This document shows, in pieces, positions 1 to 11,939 of a DNA stretch of 64,000 bases. The DNA is taken from contig JARWKL010000007.1 of NCBI GenBank assembly GCA_029961685.1, forward strand, positions 7,894,708-7,958,707, given 5' to 3'. A program made the position numbers and the translations under genes. Source of the stretch: Aristolochia californica (Eukaryota > Streptophyta > Magnoliopsida > Piperales > Aristolochiaceae). The notes beneath the pieces were generated by a model. That model made no database searches, was not told the DNA's origin, and saw nothing but the letters and a program-made list of their open reading frames with translations. The stretch's first letter is position 1; the number at the start of each line of letters is the position of its first letter.

Positions 1-1926
1 TATCAAGAAGGTGACGATTTTTGCGCTCAGCAACACCATTTTGTTGGGGTGTTGAGGGACAAGAACGTTGAGAGATAATGCCTTTGATTTGAAGAAATTC
101 TTGGAATTCTGCCGACATGTACTCGCCTCCAGAGTCAGAGCGGAGAACTGGGTTTCAATGAGTGCAAGAAACCTCTTAAAAACGACAAAAACGTCAAACT
201 TAGCTCGTAGGAAGTAGACCCAGGTAAATCGACTAAAATCATCGATAAAGGTGACAAAGTACTTAATTTGTGCATGTGAGATAACGGGAGCAATTCCCCA
301 AACATCACTATGAATAAAGTCAAAGCAGTGGGAGGCATGCGAGGCATGATGCGGAAATGATAGAGTTTTACTTTTGCCAAGTATACATGATGAACAGTCA
401 AAAGACGTGTCACGAGAAGTACAATCTTGATTGCCTAATAAACCCGATTTAAATAATGTACGAAGTACAACCGAGTTTGGGTGGCCTAGACGTCTATGCC
501 ACAACTTAGGGCCAGATCCAACAACATTACAAGCAAAAGAAATTACAGGAGAACGTGGAATAACAGTGGATAGAAAGACTTTAAGTGGAAATAGTCTGCA
601 CAATTTAGGCCCATTCGCGATCACCTTCCCCGACGCTTGATCCTGCACAACACAGCCAAAGCAAGAAAACTGAACATTACAGTTTTTATCAACCAATTGA
701 CCAACAGACAAAAGGTTTGTCGACAGATCAGGAGACACAAAGACATCAGCTAAAGATGGAGAGAGATCACCAACAGCACTGATAGGCAGAGTGCTGCCAT
801 CAGCAATGTTGATGTGCAGATTGCCATCATACGTTCTGACATTCGAAAGAGATACCACATTGTTGGTCATGTGGTTAGAGGCACCAGAATCAAAATACCA
901 TGGTTGAATAGAAAAGTTCTGTTTACCTGAGAGACCAAAAGTAGAAAAGGCAGAAATGATCATCTATTGTACCATTTCAGGAGTGAGAGTGGTGGAACTG
1001 GCAGGTGCTGGTGGAACAGGAATGATAGGGACCGAAACAGCAGGCGGCAATGTGGCAAAACGAGATGTACCGGTGGATGCATGATAAGTTGTAGGTTTCC
1101 TCTGTGGAAGTCGTGTAGGGCAAACGGTGATGTGATGACCCGGCTTCTTACAGTAGCTACAGAACAGAACCGACTTCTTGGGGCAGTCCCGAACAAAGTG
1201 ACCATAAGCCTTGCAATGGAAGCACTGAACAGAACTGGTGTCCCGACCCTGAGGCCTTCCTTGAGCTACATAAGCTACAGGAGCCGAGAGATCAGCTTGA
1301 ACGCGAGGTTCCATGCCAGCCTGAGTAGTGAGGCGCTGCTCCCGCCAGAGAAGTTCACTCAAACAGGCATCTAGGGACGGCACTGGATGACGATTCATCA
1401 TATGTGATCGAGCAATCTCAAACTCGGGACGAAACTTCATCAAGAATTGATCCCGTTTACTGGTGTCATGTACAGCTTGCACAACAGAGAGAGCAGCAGC
1501 AGGGACATCCTCGTAAACAATGTCAGTGTAGTCAGCCTATAGATTTTGGAAGCCCGAGAAATATTCTTCAATCGAACGACTGCCTTGGGTGAAATTTGCA
1601 AGTTCATACTCAACTTGAAATCGACGAGCCGTGCTGGTTTGACGATAAATCTTGTGGAGGTAATTCCACATATCGGCGACAGTTTTGTAGGGCCTCAAAT
1701 TTGGGACTAGGTAAGGCTCAAGAGATCCGAGTATCCAAGTCATGACTCTAGCATCCATGATGATCCATTTTGACAATGCGTCAGCATCGCCAGGTGCCAG
1801 ATCACTCCCATCAATATGACCCCATAAACCTCTTCCCTGAACAAATAACCGGAACTGAAATTCCCAAGTACCGTAGTTCTTGCCCGTGAACCGAATAGGA
1901 GCGAAATCGGACTTGTCTGCTAACAT
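1..1926 (-). pseudogene. copia gag-protease-integrase reading frame with amber codons
   Basis: The likely start is the ATG at 1926. The gag part matches the plant copia gag pattern (KNYGTWEFQF, then WIIMDARVMTWILGSL). Two zinc knuckles follow at about 1110-1230: CFHCKAYGHFVRDC and CSYCKKPGHHITVC. The protease motif DSGASNH lies at about 870-895. A GAG-pre-integrase region (LWHRRLGH) lies near 470-490, and an integrase region with SDVWG follows. The frame is interrupted by TAG at 1537-1539 and again at 964-966, but it continues in the same frame after both. Both look like point mutations of sense codons rather than frameshifts. The copy is probably not autonomous. Confidence 0.82.
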
Positions 1927-2596
1927 GATAAAGTTGAATCGAACAAAATTCCTTATGCACCCCCGCAAGATATAAAATTCCAAATATACCCCCACTTTTC
2001 AGAAATTGCAAATAGACCCCTATACTTGCAGAAATCCAAGATTTGTCCCCAGGGTAACAGAAATTCGAATTAGACCCCCAAACTATGAGAAATTCGAAAA
2101 ACACCCTCGCACCTTCAGAAATTTCAGAATGGCCCCCAAACTTTCAGAAATTGCAAATCGGCCCCCCAAATGTTCTCAAATTGTAAAATGACCATATGCC
2201 AAATAATCAGTCGAATCGAACGCGGGAGAAAAAAAATCCGTACCTTTGTTCCTCCTTCCGGCGAGTTTCCCGGCAAGAATCCCCTTCCCGTTGTAGCTTC
2301 TCCGGCAACGAAACCACCAATGGAGCTTTTCTGACGACGGAACCACAACTTTTCGGAGCTCGGAGAAGACTTTCCGACAACCCCTTTCGTTTCCCTTTCT
2401 GGCGAGAACCCTCGGCCGTTCGTTTTCCCTTCCGGCAAGAACCCCCTTCTTGGCAACGGAACTCCTGGAACTTGTCCGGCAACGGAACCCCCCCCCCCCC
2501 CCCGAAAAATGTTTCCAACAACGCCCGAAAAAAAAAAAAACTCGTCGAACAACACAGGTCGTCTGACAAAAAGCGTCGGAAAGGTTTCTCTTCATA

Positions 2597-2608
2597 GCTC
2601 TGATACCA
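2597..2608 (-). other. primer-binding site, initiator tRNA-Met type
   Basis: The minus strand reads TGGTATCAGAGC immediately after the LTR end. This is the usual plant copia primer-binding site complementary to the 3' end of initiator tRNA-Met. It fixes the LTR border at 2609. Confidence 0.9.
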
Positions 2609-2932
2609 TGTCAAGATAAAATCAAGGGACTAACGGAACAGACCAAGAATCCCCAAGAGAGAGCGTAACTCTCTGGTTTCACGGCGAAACGAAGCACACA
2701 CGAATCAATCCGAAAATTGTTTCCGTTGGGGATTTTCCCCTTTCACTAAGTATTTAACCTTTAGGTTTTCCTGTTACAAAATGGCCCATGGGCCCAAAAC
2801 AATACCCACCCCCCCACCCCACCCCCCCCAATCCCATTAAGCCTAATCAAATAACCCTATGTACATATCCCAAATTATACAACAATGATGAACATAAATT
2901 ACATATAATATACATTTTAACATATCGTAACA
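2609..2932 (-). repeat. 5' LTR of the first copia element
   Basis: The plus strand begins TGTCAAGATA and ends CGTAACA, so the ends are TG...CA as expected for an LTR. The inner edge abuts the primer-binding site. The outer edge is inferred from the TGT/ACA termini because the partner LTR is outside the window. It contains C-rich runs at about 2808-2830. Confidence 0.75.
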
Positions 2933-2937
2933 TGTAG

Positions 2938-3075
2938 CTCTACAAGCGGATAATTTAGGAGTAGGCATTTTAGGTGTAGGCCCTCTTTTGCGGTTCTACA
3001 AGTGGATAGTTTAGGTGTAGGCCCTCTTTTGTGACTCTACAAGTAAATAATTTTTAGGTGCAGGCCCACATATGA
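2938..3075. repeat. short tandem repeat, three units
   Basis: Three successive units start with a variant of CTCTACAAG at about 2938, 2994 and 3035, with lengths of about 56, 41 and 41 bp. Each contains a variant of TTTAGGTGTAGGCCC. At 3082-3093 a second initiator-tRNA primer-binding-site complement (GCTCTGATACCA) follows. It may be the remnant of another LTR element whose LTR has decayed. No coding sequence was seen here. A (TG)n run lies at about 3230-3245. Confidence 0.65.
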
Positions 3076-3322
3076 GTACTTGCTCTGATACCATATTAAA
3101 TTGGGTCCAAGGCCCTATCCAAAATGACTAGCTAACTTAGGAAACCTCTTTTCCAACTAATAAACTTAAGATCTTTGTACTTACTAATCCATGTGGAACT
3201 ATTCCTTAACACAAAACATAGAACAAAAAGTGTGTGTGTGTGTGTATAGGTTTGGGGGGTGGCAAATTCATCTCAAGACAGGAGACAAACACCAACAAGT
3301 AAACATGAAGAGTACAACCAAC

Positions 3323-5575
3323 TTACTGGAGATAGTCTTGAATAAGTGATTTTGGTCGTTCATAACCATTCTGTTGAGGTTTTGGCTTGCCAGCATTCCT
3401 CGATTCAGGTTTCCAACAAGCTTTTGAAAGTGATTGACCAAGCAAGTCTGCAATGTCTGTTGCCATGGTTGTAGCCTTCTCCACGTAAGGAAAAGTCTCC
3501 TCCGTGAAGTGATTGGAGAGCCACAAATACATGGATAAGACCTGATGCTTACTCTCAAGATCTAGTAACTCAGTATCATTTCTTGCTGACCCCTTAGGCA
3601 TTCCCATTGCAATACCAACTGGAAGATTTTGGCTGTAACTTGAAGCAAACTTTAAGAGATGGAACATAGCTTTTGGATCTCTAACATTTACAGGGGCAAA
3701 GCAAAAATTAAATCGATCTTGCAGAGATAATCCCTGGACCTTCTCCAACATCTGTGCTACTTTCTTGATGTTGTCATGGCGACACAAGAAATATGAACCA
3801 TCAAGACGGCAATTCTCACCAAATTTATCCAGCAGTTGGCAAAAGCTAACACCAGAAAGCTGCCCAGCAAACATCTCCACTTGCTCAAAAAAGGGGAAGA
3901 GACCAACTTGCTTAACCTCATTGAAGGGTTGTTTCAAACATTCAATGAGATAATCCAAATCGTCCAGATGCAAAGTGGTTGTCAGACCATCAGGGTACCG
4001 GCTTCCTCTCCGTCCTGCTCTTCCTGCAATTTGCTTCACCTGGGATGCTGCAACTGGAACCAGTTTATCACCATTATACTTTGAGAGACTACAGAAGACG
4101 ACCCTCCTGATATTAAGATTCAAACCCATCCCCACTGCATCACTGGCCACCAAAACATCATACTCGTTATCCTGAAGGTTGAACAAATTTGCCTGATGCC
4201 GCCTCGTCTCTGGAGGCAACGCACCATAAATCACACAGCAACGGTGTTTGGTAAATTTCTCTATTGCCATTTTCACTTCAAAAATCTCTCTCCGTGAAAA
4301 AGCAACTACACAGTCCCCAGATCTTATGTTTTGGAGATCACCTAAGAGAGTTTTTGCTTCAACTACAAGCGGTTTAAACCTCTCATTGTGGTTTTCAATT
4401 AACTCATCACCAGTATCAGAACATATTTTTCTGACAATATTTAGCACACTGGGATCCCCACAGAGATGAATCTCATCGGCCTTCAAACCAAGGAGTGCCC
4501 TTGTCCATGCGTAACCCCGGTAAGGATCAGCCATCATCTGGATTTCATCTATAACTGCCACATCATATAATTCTTCAGTTGAAACCATCTCAACCGTACA
4601 AGCAATGTGCCTTGCAAACGGTACAAACTTTTTCTCCTGCCCAGTATGGAGACTACAATAAATCCCAGCAGCATTTACTTTATCAAAAACTTCCATTGCT
4701 AAGAGTCTGAGAGGACTACAATAAATACCTGCTTTGGCTTCCATGAACCTCTGTAATGCATTGTACGTTTTGCCACTGTTGGTGGGTCCACAGTGGTAGA
4801 TGATTTTCCTTCTCATGGCCCGGGCAAATGGAAACCATGTGTGTGGCTTGGTGAGATCAGCAGAGTTAATCATGGATCTGAAGCGCTTGATCTCATCAGG
4901 AAATTCTTCCAGACAGAACTCAACGAACAGTGGGAACAAGAATCGACCAGATGCCTCTGATGGGCCTAATGAAATGAGGTACTTAGCAACATGAGCAGGG
5001 CACTTTTTCAAGAAGAAAGATTTGAACTTTTTGGCAGCAGTAGGAAAGAAAGCACCGCTAATGTAAACAGCCAGGGCCTGGTCGGATGCCCAACCACAAT
5101 TGACAAAAAATAGGAAGATCTCCTTTAAAGATTCCCCATCGGATTTTGTTTGTTTTGCACCCTTCGCGGTAGCACGAAGCTCCTTATACAGTTCAACAGG
5201 ATCGCGATACCTGATAGCATCAAAATCACTCCCAGAAGAAGCCGAATGTGCATTTTGGTCGACCTCTGCCGATGTGGAATCCGGAGATTCATCGTGACTA
5301 GCTATATCATCTTTCGACGATGCTGTAGAGAAAGACTTCTTTCCGATAAGACTGGCATTGACAAAATTGAGATTTGGCAATACAGCTCGTATATGATCAA
5401 TCCGAGAAGTTCGAAACCTTTCAGAATCAAAATCGGGAGGCTCACAAATTCCACGACCAACCGAATGATCGCATTCTCGATGAGAATACCCGCTTGAAAC
5501 AAAGAAATTCAACCTAGAGGCAGCTCTACCAGAAGAATAAATGCGAAGCAGATACCTTGCGGGACCTCTCGCCAT
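3323..5575 (-). CDS. SUV3L: SUV3-type ATP-dependent RNA helicase, mitochondrial (DExH18/SUV3L-like)
   Basis: This helicase unwinds RNA in mitochondria and partners the exoribonuclease degradosome. The single open exon encodes 750 residues from the ATG at 5575. The frame is open further upstream (to 5692) but only with a GTG, and [20 protein letters not shown] looks like a mitochondrial presequence, rich in R and S. Walker A GPTNSGKT lies at about residues 263-270, DEIQ (motif II) at about 343-346, and [10 protein letters not shown] (motif VI) at about 515-524, followed by the SUV3 C-terminal region. Length is close to the roughly 776 residues I recall for the Arabidopsis long form. The terminal TAA lies inside GTAAGT, a perfect splice-donor core, so a last short exon may be missing from this model. 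A copia element occupies the region where it could lie. Family assignment is firm; the exact C-terminus is not. Confidence 0.9.
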   Translation of the reverse strand: MARGPARYLLRIYSSGRAASRLNFFVSSGYSHRECDHSVGRGICEPPDFDSERFRTSRIDHIRAVLPNLNFVNASLIGKKSFSTASSKDDIASHDESPDSTSAEVDQNAHSASSGSDFDAIRYRDPVELYKELRATAKGAKQTKSDGESLKEIFLFFVNCGWASDQALAVYISGAFFPTAAKKFKSFFLKKCPAHVAKYLISLGPSEASGRFLFPLFVEFCLEEFPDEIKRFRSMINSADLTKPHTWFPFARAMRRKIIYHCGPTNSGKTYNALQRFMEAKAGIYCSPLRLLAMEVFDKVNAAGIYCSLHTGQEKKFVPFARHIACTVEMVSTEELYDVAVIDEIQMMADPYRGYAWTRALLGLKADEIHLCGDPSVLNIVRKICSDTGDELIENHNERFKPLVVEAKTLLGDLQNIRSGDCVVAFSRREIFEVKMAIEKFTKHRCCVIYGALPPETRRHQANLFNLQDNEYDVLVASDAVGMGLNLNIRRVVFCSLSKYNGDKLVPVAASQVKQIAGRAGRRGSRYPDGLTTTLHLDDLDYLIECLKQPFNEVKQVGLFPFFEQVEMFAGQLSGVSFCQLLDKFGENCRLDGSYFLCRHDNIKKVAQMLEKVQGLSLQDRFNFCFAPVNVRDPKAMFHLLKFASSYSQNLPVGIAMGMPKGSARNDTELLDLESKHQVLSMYLWLSNHFTEETFPYVEKATTMATDIADLLGQSLSKACWKPESRNAGKPKPQQNGYERPKSLIQDYLQ

Positions 5576-5800
5576 TAAAAACTTCAACTCCAGGCCATGA
5601 ATCGGAAAATAAAATTCAAACACAAAACACCATAAAAAATAGCAAAGGAACAATAAAGAACAAGGAATCTTACTCGATTTCGCGAAATCCACCCCGATTA
5701 GTAGAAGAAAAATGAGGGAAAAAAAAAAAGGAGAGGAACGACGGAGAGGTAGTGGACCAGTGGTGAAGATTCATCCAGCCAAAACCCTAAACCCTTGGAG
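5576..5800 (-). promoter_or_regulatory. helicase 5' leader/promoter with telo-box
   Basis: The plus strand carries AAACCCTAAACCCT at 5782-5795, a telo-box (core AAACCCTAA) about 210 bp upstream of the helicase ATG. Telo-boxes are known in promoters and leaders of plant genes for translation and organelle biogenesis. The motif is seen directly; its function is inferred. Confidence 0.5.
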
Positions 5801-7313
5801 ACAACCGTAGTCCCCTAGTCGGTTTCCTGTCCATTTTCTCGTAAAACTTTTGCCTACAGAATGGACCTGGGCATCTGAGAGCAGCTTGGCGCGAAGATCT
5901 TCAAGGATTTGGGTGATTGCTGCGGCTGTATGGCCCACTTTGATCGTCAGCCTAAGATTTGAATCCCCCATTTTTATTGTTTCTTTTTTTAATCGAGGCT
6001 TTTCTCTTGTTCATGCGCCAGGGATTTGAAGCCCAAGCTCTCCCAGAGCTCGCACTTTCTACTATATACTATACAATTGATAATCAAATTAGAGTTCAGA
6101 AGACTAATGTATTATTCGAATTTAGACCGATTTTTATTTTCAAAGATAAATTGCAGTTATTTACCTGATTGTTATTTGTTAGCTCATTGCCAAGTGGAGC
6201 CAGATTTTACTTTTTATTCCTGGGTGGGTGGGGGGGCTCACTTGGCCATGTTCTACCTCTTAACTCATTAAAAGTGACTTAAACCTGGACGAACCGACCT
6301 AGATTTCACCAGGTCGAGCGAATTCCTAAATTTGGTTCATAAGACTTTGTTAATAGTTCTTATTGGCAAATTCAATGTACTCTTATGCATTATATAGATA
6401 GTAAATAAAGTAAAATATTTTTTTAAAATTAATGCCTACATAGTTATGTAATATCACAAATTATCTACGTGCCTCTCTACAAGTACACTTGCATAAAAAT
6501 AAGATTATAACTCTTCTACATACGCAATAGCTTGCATAAACAATATGAACCCTACATAAAAACCTCAAAAAGTGGGTCTCACTTTGTTTTTTAGCTTACA
6601 TTATTCTCCAAACTTACCTATATGAAGGAATTTTTGGCTTTTCATCAGCGAGACAAGAAGACCTTATGCCAGCTTCTTTAATTTAAAATCCAGGGAGTAT
6701 TTTTATAATATGCTCAAAAGTATGTCATACCTACATATTCCAGCTTCTTAGTCCCAATACATAGTAAGAACGACAATACCTCATTTTATGTGACACAGTC
6801 ATCTTTTCTCATTCGCCTGTTTCATGCTACTTTGATCTCATAGTTAAAACTCTGTCATGAAAATTGAGTCCTTGTACTTGTACTTTCCCCTTCCTACCTG
6901 TGTGCAAATACAAACAAAAGAAATCATAAAATGGAACAAAATTAAAGCTTCCCTTGATACTAACTGTTGTAGTTCAACGTGTGAATGTCCAATACTGTTA
7001 CAGATCCAGGAAATCCTCCCTCTCAATTTTGATAGATAACAAAAAGGAAGAAATGATTTTGTGAATCAAACAAACCGGATGATCAAACATCATGCATAAT
7101 CTACTACCGTCCCAAATAAATTAACTACAGATAGGGTTGCCTAATTTAGTATAAAATCTGATTCTTCATATCTCGAACCCGCCTGCAAAATGGCTCCAGC
7201 AGAAACAGTTTACGAGCTTTGCATAAACACATGAAAAGAGATCTCCTCTGCCCTCTCGAGGGGCTCCTCTTTTGGAAGGGTTTGGATTTAACCATCTCTT
7301 GAGAAGTTCTCCT
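5801..7313. other. spacer between helicase and PMT14-like gene
   Basis: This is the helicase upstream region plus the presumed 3' UTR of the PMT gene (about 7150-7313). It is mostly AT-rich. A GC-rich patch (GGTGGGTGGGGGGG) lies near 6222-6236. No ORF with family features was seen. Short frames at 5771-5971 and 6844-7039 show no recognisable domain. Confidence 0.5.
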
Positions 7314-10300
7314 TCATTCAGTGGCCGTGCTGTTCCCATCAGTGACCCAGTACTGTTTAACAGCAACCAGTATCTTCTCTGGTACCAAGGGGCCATCGTC
7401 ATGATCGTTTAATTTGATGTTCCATCTCATTCCACTGGCAATCCTTTTCACCTTAACGATAACATCTACTTCATCACGTATTATGACTGCTCCTTCAGGT
7501 CGAAGGATTCGGTCCATCTCCAGAAGGATGTCCTCTAGCTCACACCTGATTCAGTTGCAACCAGTATAAACTTCCAGCTCAAAGTTCTGCTTCATGCATT
7601 CCTGCTATTGAGGACTCACAAACGAAAAGTCCTTCTAACTTACTGTGATAAAATGCAGTAACACTTACCTGTTTTGGTATAAACTGAAAAGGCCACTGGC
7701 GTGGATGAGGTCATAGGTCCTTGGGTAAGTGGAAAATCCTTCACACCTGAACAAAACAGGAAGAAGAACTGGTCAGATGCAGAGCTGCCAGACGAGAGAG
7801 AAACCTGCAAAGCAATTTTCTACCAAAGTAATGCATATAAAAAGGGTTTTGAGCATCAGTGGGTGTCACACCAAGATGTACCAGGTAACATTTGACACAT
7901 CTTGGATTTTTGAGGGAGGCATGATCTTTGCCGGGTTTTCAGAAAACTGTAAGCACAACAGGTTACAGATTTCTGACAACCCAACAACAGAAAAATTGAA
8001 CTACCTTATTTGGCAAGACCTACCTAGTAGCAGACTATTATCCATGGAAAGTTCAATTACTTCTTTTGGTGGAAAAGAATCTCTATATTCTTGATAACAG
8101 TACACATAAAGACTAATCTATTGATTAGCAAAAATAAGTTTTTTAATTCTCCAAGACTGCAAATTATTAAGTGAAAAAAAAAAACTCTACTAGTCTATCA
8201 GTATCTGTAATTCAGGCAACAAAAAAATTAATGAGGATGTAAGGACAAAGTGACAAAAATAAGTATGAACATAACTAGGAATGACAAATCCAGGGAGCTA
8301 CTTGAAAATAAAGAGACATTTAAGATTCAGAAATCATACCAGTCATGATAAATTCCAATTAACCCTCGCTCGTATATAACACCAAGAGTGCTCTTCTTAG
8401 CAATCGTTGGAACTACATTCATTACCCATAATTTTGGAGATTCAAGTGCCGCTGCAAAGCTGCCAAAGCCTGCATTCATATCCATTATATTGCGATATCT
8501 CCCTGAGTCGATTAACTTATTGACCTTCTTATATGTTCCAACATGCTTCTCCCACAATCTGTTGTCCTCTTGATAAGACTCGATTGAGACACCAAATATA
8601 GAACCACTAGCAATTCTGGGTGGGACAGTCTTAAGTCGGTCAGGGAAAGTTTTCAATTCTCCCCCGGCTACTTCATCTGGGCTGTTAACCTTGGGATATG
8701 GAGTAACGCAAGCGGACATCTTCTTGTACCTGTAAAATCCACACAAAAAAACAAGAAAAGATAAGTAACTGATAATAACAGATCAAATGAAAAATACACT
8801 TTCAAGTACAGATAATACCAGACATTGTCTGCATCATCAGATTCACAGAAACTAACATCAGAGTCTTTTCTCCCAGAGCAAGAATTGGGATTTACACTCT
8901 TTCTCCAGATGGCCATTTCATTCTTTTCATACACCTTTTCCCAGCAAAGGAGTTTAGCAATGTCTTCAATCTTTCTCTGTTCCTTTTGAAGTTCATTCTT
9001 GGGGCGCTGCCATGCAGCATAGTTATTTCTCCAGTTAATTGGGGGTCCGGAAAGTATCCAGTACCCCCCAGGTCTCAAAACACGGTCCACTTCCATCATG
9101 TACATCCCATCTGAAAAAGATTATCCAATGTGGTGAAAGATGTTCTCAACACTTCCAAATATATGAAAGGAGCTAGAGAAAACTAATGAACACCAACAGT
9201 AACCCAGATGATTGTTGAAGTCAATCCTCACCATTAGAACCCCATGGGATTAAACAACGAGAGCAGTGGGCCATATCAAATGCTCTAGAAGGGTAAGGGA
9301 GCTGTATGGTTCCAAGCACTCCAATAACAGCAGGCACACCTCTTTCAAGGGCAAACTGCACTTGTGCCTCATGTGAATCTCTGGGTGCAAAGGACATTGC
9401 CAGTACATTTCTTTTCAACAGGTAAGCCCCCCAACTTGCCACCTGAAAAATTACATGTTTTCATTTGTCCAGATCATTTTAGAAAACACAATGCATGGAA
9501 AGCAAAAGGGTCAAATAAAACACCAGTTTTTATGTCCTAAAATCATTACATCTTGGTCAAGGATAAGAAAAAAACAAACAGATAAACATCATGCAATCAG
9601 TTTCCTAGTGCCAACCACAAAAGAGTAAATACAAGGAGATATCCTGACTCCAGTATACAGAGAAACCAGTACATTGCTATGATAACAACAGTTCTTTTTT
9701 TTCTCTTGAGAGGAGAGAGGGTAAACTGAAGTTGCTGGTGGTGTTAAAAGCAAAAATCAAGTCCACAGATAGCAAGAAGCCACCAGAAATTTACAAGAAC
9801 AAGAAAAAAACGAGTAAATGATACTGCAAGAAGAGCTCGCACAAATATGTAACATGGAAAAGATTAATAATAAAAGAATAATCAACATACCCCACAACCA
9901 GTATCCAGTGCAGTCCTGACTGTGCCATTAGCTATTGGAACCACGGAAGCAAGTTGATCAATATAAGCATCTGCACCTTGAGGAAACTGCGTCCCGCCAC
10001 CGGGGAACCTGAACACATTACCTTCATATTGAACCCAGTTCTGAACGGCCTTCTCAACTGTCAAACTCTTATAAGGAACATTTGCATATGGAACATAGTC
10101 GCGACTCTTTGGCCAGGGGAATGGTGTAATATAACCTTTGGGTGCGGGAATAAGACAATGCAATTTTTCATTTTCTGGAGGGCAATGTCGCTCTCTATAA
10201 TTCATATTTTCTCTCGGAAAGGTCATTGCACGCTTTTGCTCTTGGCATGGTGTATAATCAGTGTACCGTGCATTACAAGGCTTGTATTGTTTAACTTTAG

Positions 10301-10535
10301 TTTCTGACACTTCAATTTTATCAGTTGAAACAGCATGGTGGGTCTCAAAATTCAAATCAGGCATGACAGTGCAGTCAGTCTGCTTTGTGATTTCTAAAGC
10401 TATACTGTCTCCCTTTCCAAAACCACTTTTTTGCCATGCACCCAAAATATAAAAGAAGCAACACAAGCCCGCTACAATAACTATAGATACGGAGCTCCTG
10501 GTCCTACTGTCTCCTGGGTTCATTTTCCCAGCCAT
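7314..10535 (-). CDS. PMT14: probable methyltransferase PMT14-like (DUF248, S-adenosylmethionine dependent)
   Basis: The product is a Golgi type II membrane protein of the plant PMT/QUASIMODO-like family, implicated in methylating wall polysaccharides. Six coding exons (minus strand) are 10535-9891, 9442-9232, 9110-8819, 8729-8340, 7746-7669 and 7545-7314. All introns are GT-AG and phases agree, giving 615 residues, normal for the family. A short basic N-terminus (SRTRSS) precedes a membrane segment at about residues 16-34 ([19 protein letters not shown]). The stem follows, then the SAM-binding motif LDTGCGVASWG spanning the exon 1/2 joint (about residue 210). Family landmarks [46 protein letters not shown] and a second DRILRPEG are all present. 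HASG before FSLY and the TM flanks resemble Arabidopsis PMT14 more than PMT2. No truncation was seen. Confidence 0.94.
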
Positions 10536-11930
10536 GCTGTGCCCAACGAAAGTTACCTGGATGTGCAAAGAAGAACACGAAGGTTAAAACACCAATCAAA
10601 AAATACTAAAACTAGTCAATGCTATAAGCTCCATGTACTAAGGACTGGAAATATAAACTTAATCTGCTCCAAATGAAAAACAGCTAGAGGATTAAGCTTT
10701 TGCTGTCTAGACGGACTCAAATATAAGAAAAGGTCCAAGAGTTTGCTGTCTGGCTCATAATTTGCCTTACTCAACCCAATCAGCAGGCCGCACATAATAA
10801 ACTATTAGGACAACTTGTATTTTAAGAATTTAATTTTCGGAAGGCCACACAGTATCTGACCCTGGGATACATAAACTATGACGATGGCAAGAGATGTGCA
10901 AAAATGTGGTTAACGAAAAATAAAAGTTGAAAACTACCAAGCTCTTGCCGCCTGATTTGGAACTCGCTCACTAGAGACAGAATAGCAGTTTCGAGTCTGA
11001 GACCGTTCCGACATGGATGTGGAGAGGACGCTCAAAAATGCCCTTTCCAGCAGAGCGAAAGGAAGACTTCAGATCCAGAAAAAATCTTGAGATCTGACTT
11101 CGAAAGATATTTACATGACAATGCCTATTTACAGAAATCAATTCTAAAGCGACACAGAAATTCCTAGTCAAAGATAAAGAACCGTATGCAAAAGAGAGTT
11201 TGAAGTAACGTGAACAACCATTCCTTTGCACTTAGAGAGTAAACTCGAAAGATTAAGCATATTGGAGTATAACCTGCTCTGTTATGCCATATCGAATTTA
11301 ACAAAGCATCCTCCAAAAGAAAGAAAACAATGAGAAGAAACGGAGAGTTTAAGCCACGGTAAGATCAGATAAAAACATAAATTTGACAAGACAATGACCA
11401 TAAAAGAACACAAGATTCAGCTAAAAGTAGCACTTCTCATAAAATATATCAATTATTAACCAGACAAGCAAATACTCACTGGATCCAACTTAATTAACAC
11501 TTATCCAAAACAGAAACGGATTCCACACTGCGAAACAAAAGAATAAAACCAGACCAGTCTCGATTTCTTACACCAGTTCCGGATCGCAAGACGCTAAAGT
11601 CGACCTCTGTTCATCTCGCTTCAGACGACAAGAATCTGAACTCTCCTCCCGGTAACAAACCGCACAGTCACATAGATCGAAAAGGAGCAGCAAGGCGATT
11701 CGCCGATCGAGATTGTTTTTTTTTTTTTTTTTCTAAAGAAAAACAGTCCTGAAGCTACTGACAGTCCAGCGAACCGATAGCGCTGAGGGGGAGACAGAAA
11801 CGAGTGGGAACGATAAGACGATCTGCAAGCCTAAATAAGCTCCAAAAAAGCCGCGCCCCTGAGTCTCTCCGTGGAAAAGAGTAAATGAAAAACTAATCAT
11901 TCTTATTTCCCGCCGCATCCGCAGAAAAAA
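10536..11930 (-). promoter_or_regulatory. probable 5' UTR with intron and promoter of the PMT14-like gene
   Basis: Upstream of the ATG the minus strand has a good acceptor (ACATCCAG, exon restarting at 10556). This suggests a leader intron reaching back toward about 11570. The GC-richer, CT-rich minus-strand sequence at 11570-11930 looks like a plant 5' UTR. It includes a run of about 20 T on the plus strand at 11717. No protein-coding frame is supported. Exact transcript borders are inferred. Confidence 0.45.
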
Positions 11931-11939
11931 TCATTTTCT

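Larger units (their letters stand above)
1..2932 (-). mobile_element. Ty1/copia LTR retrotransposon, 3' part outside window
   Basis: Read on the minus strand this is a copia-type element: 5' LTR (2609-2932), primer-binding site (2597-2608), untranslated leader, gag, zinc knuckles, aspartic protease and the start of integrase. The window edge cuts it inside the integrase core, where the reverse complement near position 30-45 encodes the conserved TPQQNG stretch. The order gag-protease-integrase is diagnostic of Ty1/copia. The leader (about 1930-2596) is C/T-rich on the plus strand and has a run of about 14 C at 2490. The element lies directly downstream of the helicase gene, about 390 bp from its stop codon. 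The far LTR and target-site duplication cannot be seen. Confidence 0.9.

Noticed and set aside
5576..5692. Longer N-terminus of the helicase from 5692
   Set aside because: The upstream start is GTG, not ATG, and would put a hydrophobic stretch before a good mitochondrial presequence. The ATG at 5575 is preferred.
5771..5971. 66-residue minus-strand frame
   Set aside because: No recognisable domain. It overlaps the helicase leader and telo-box.
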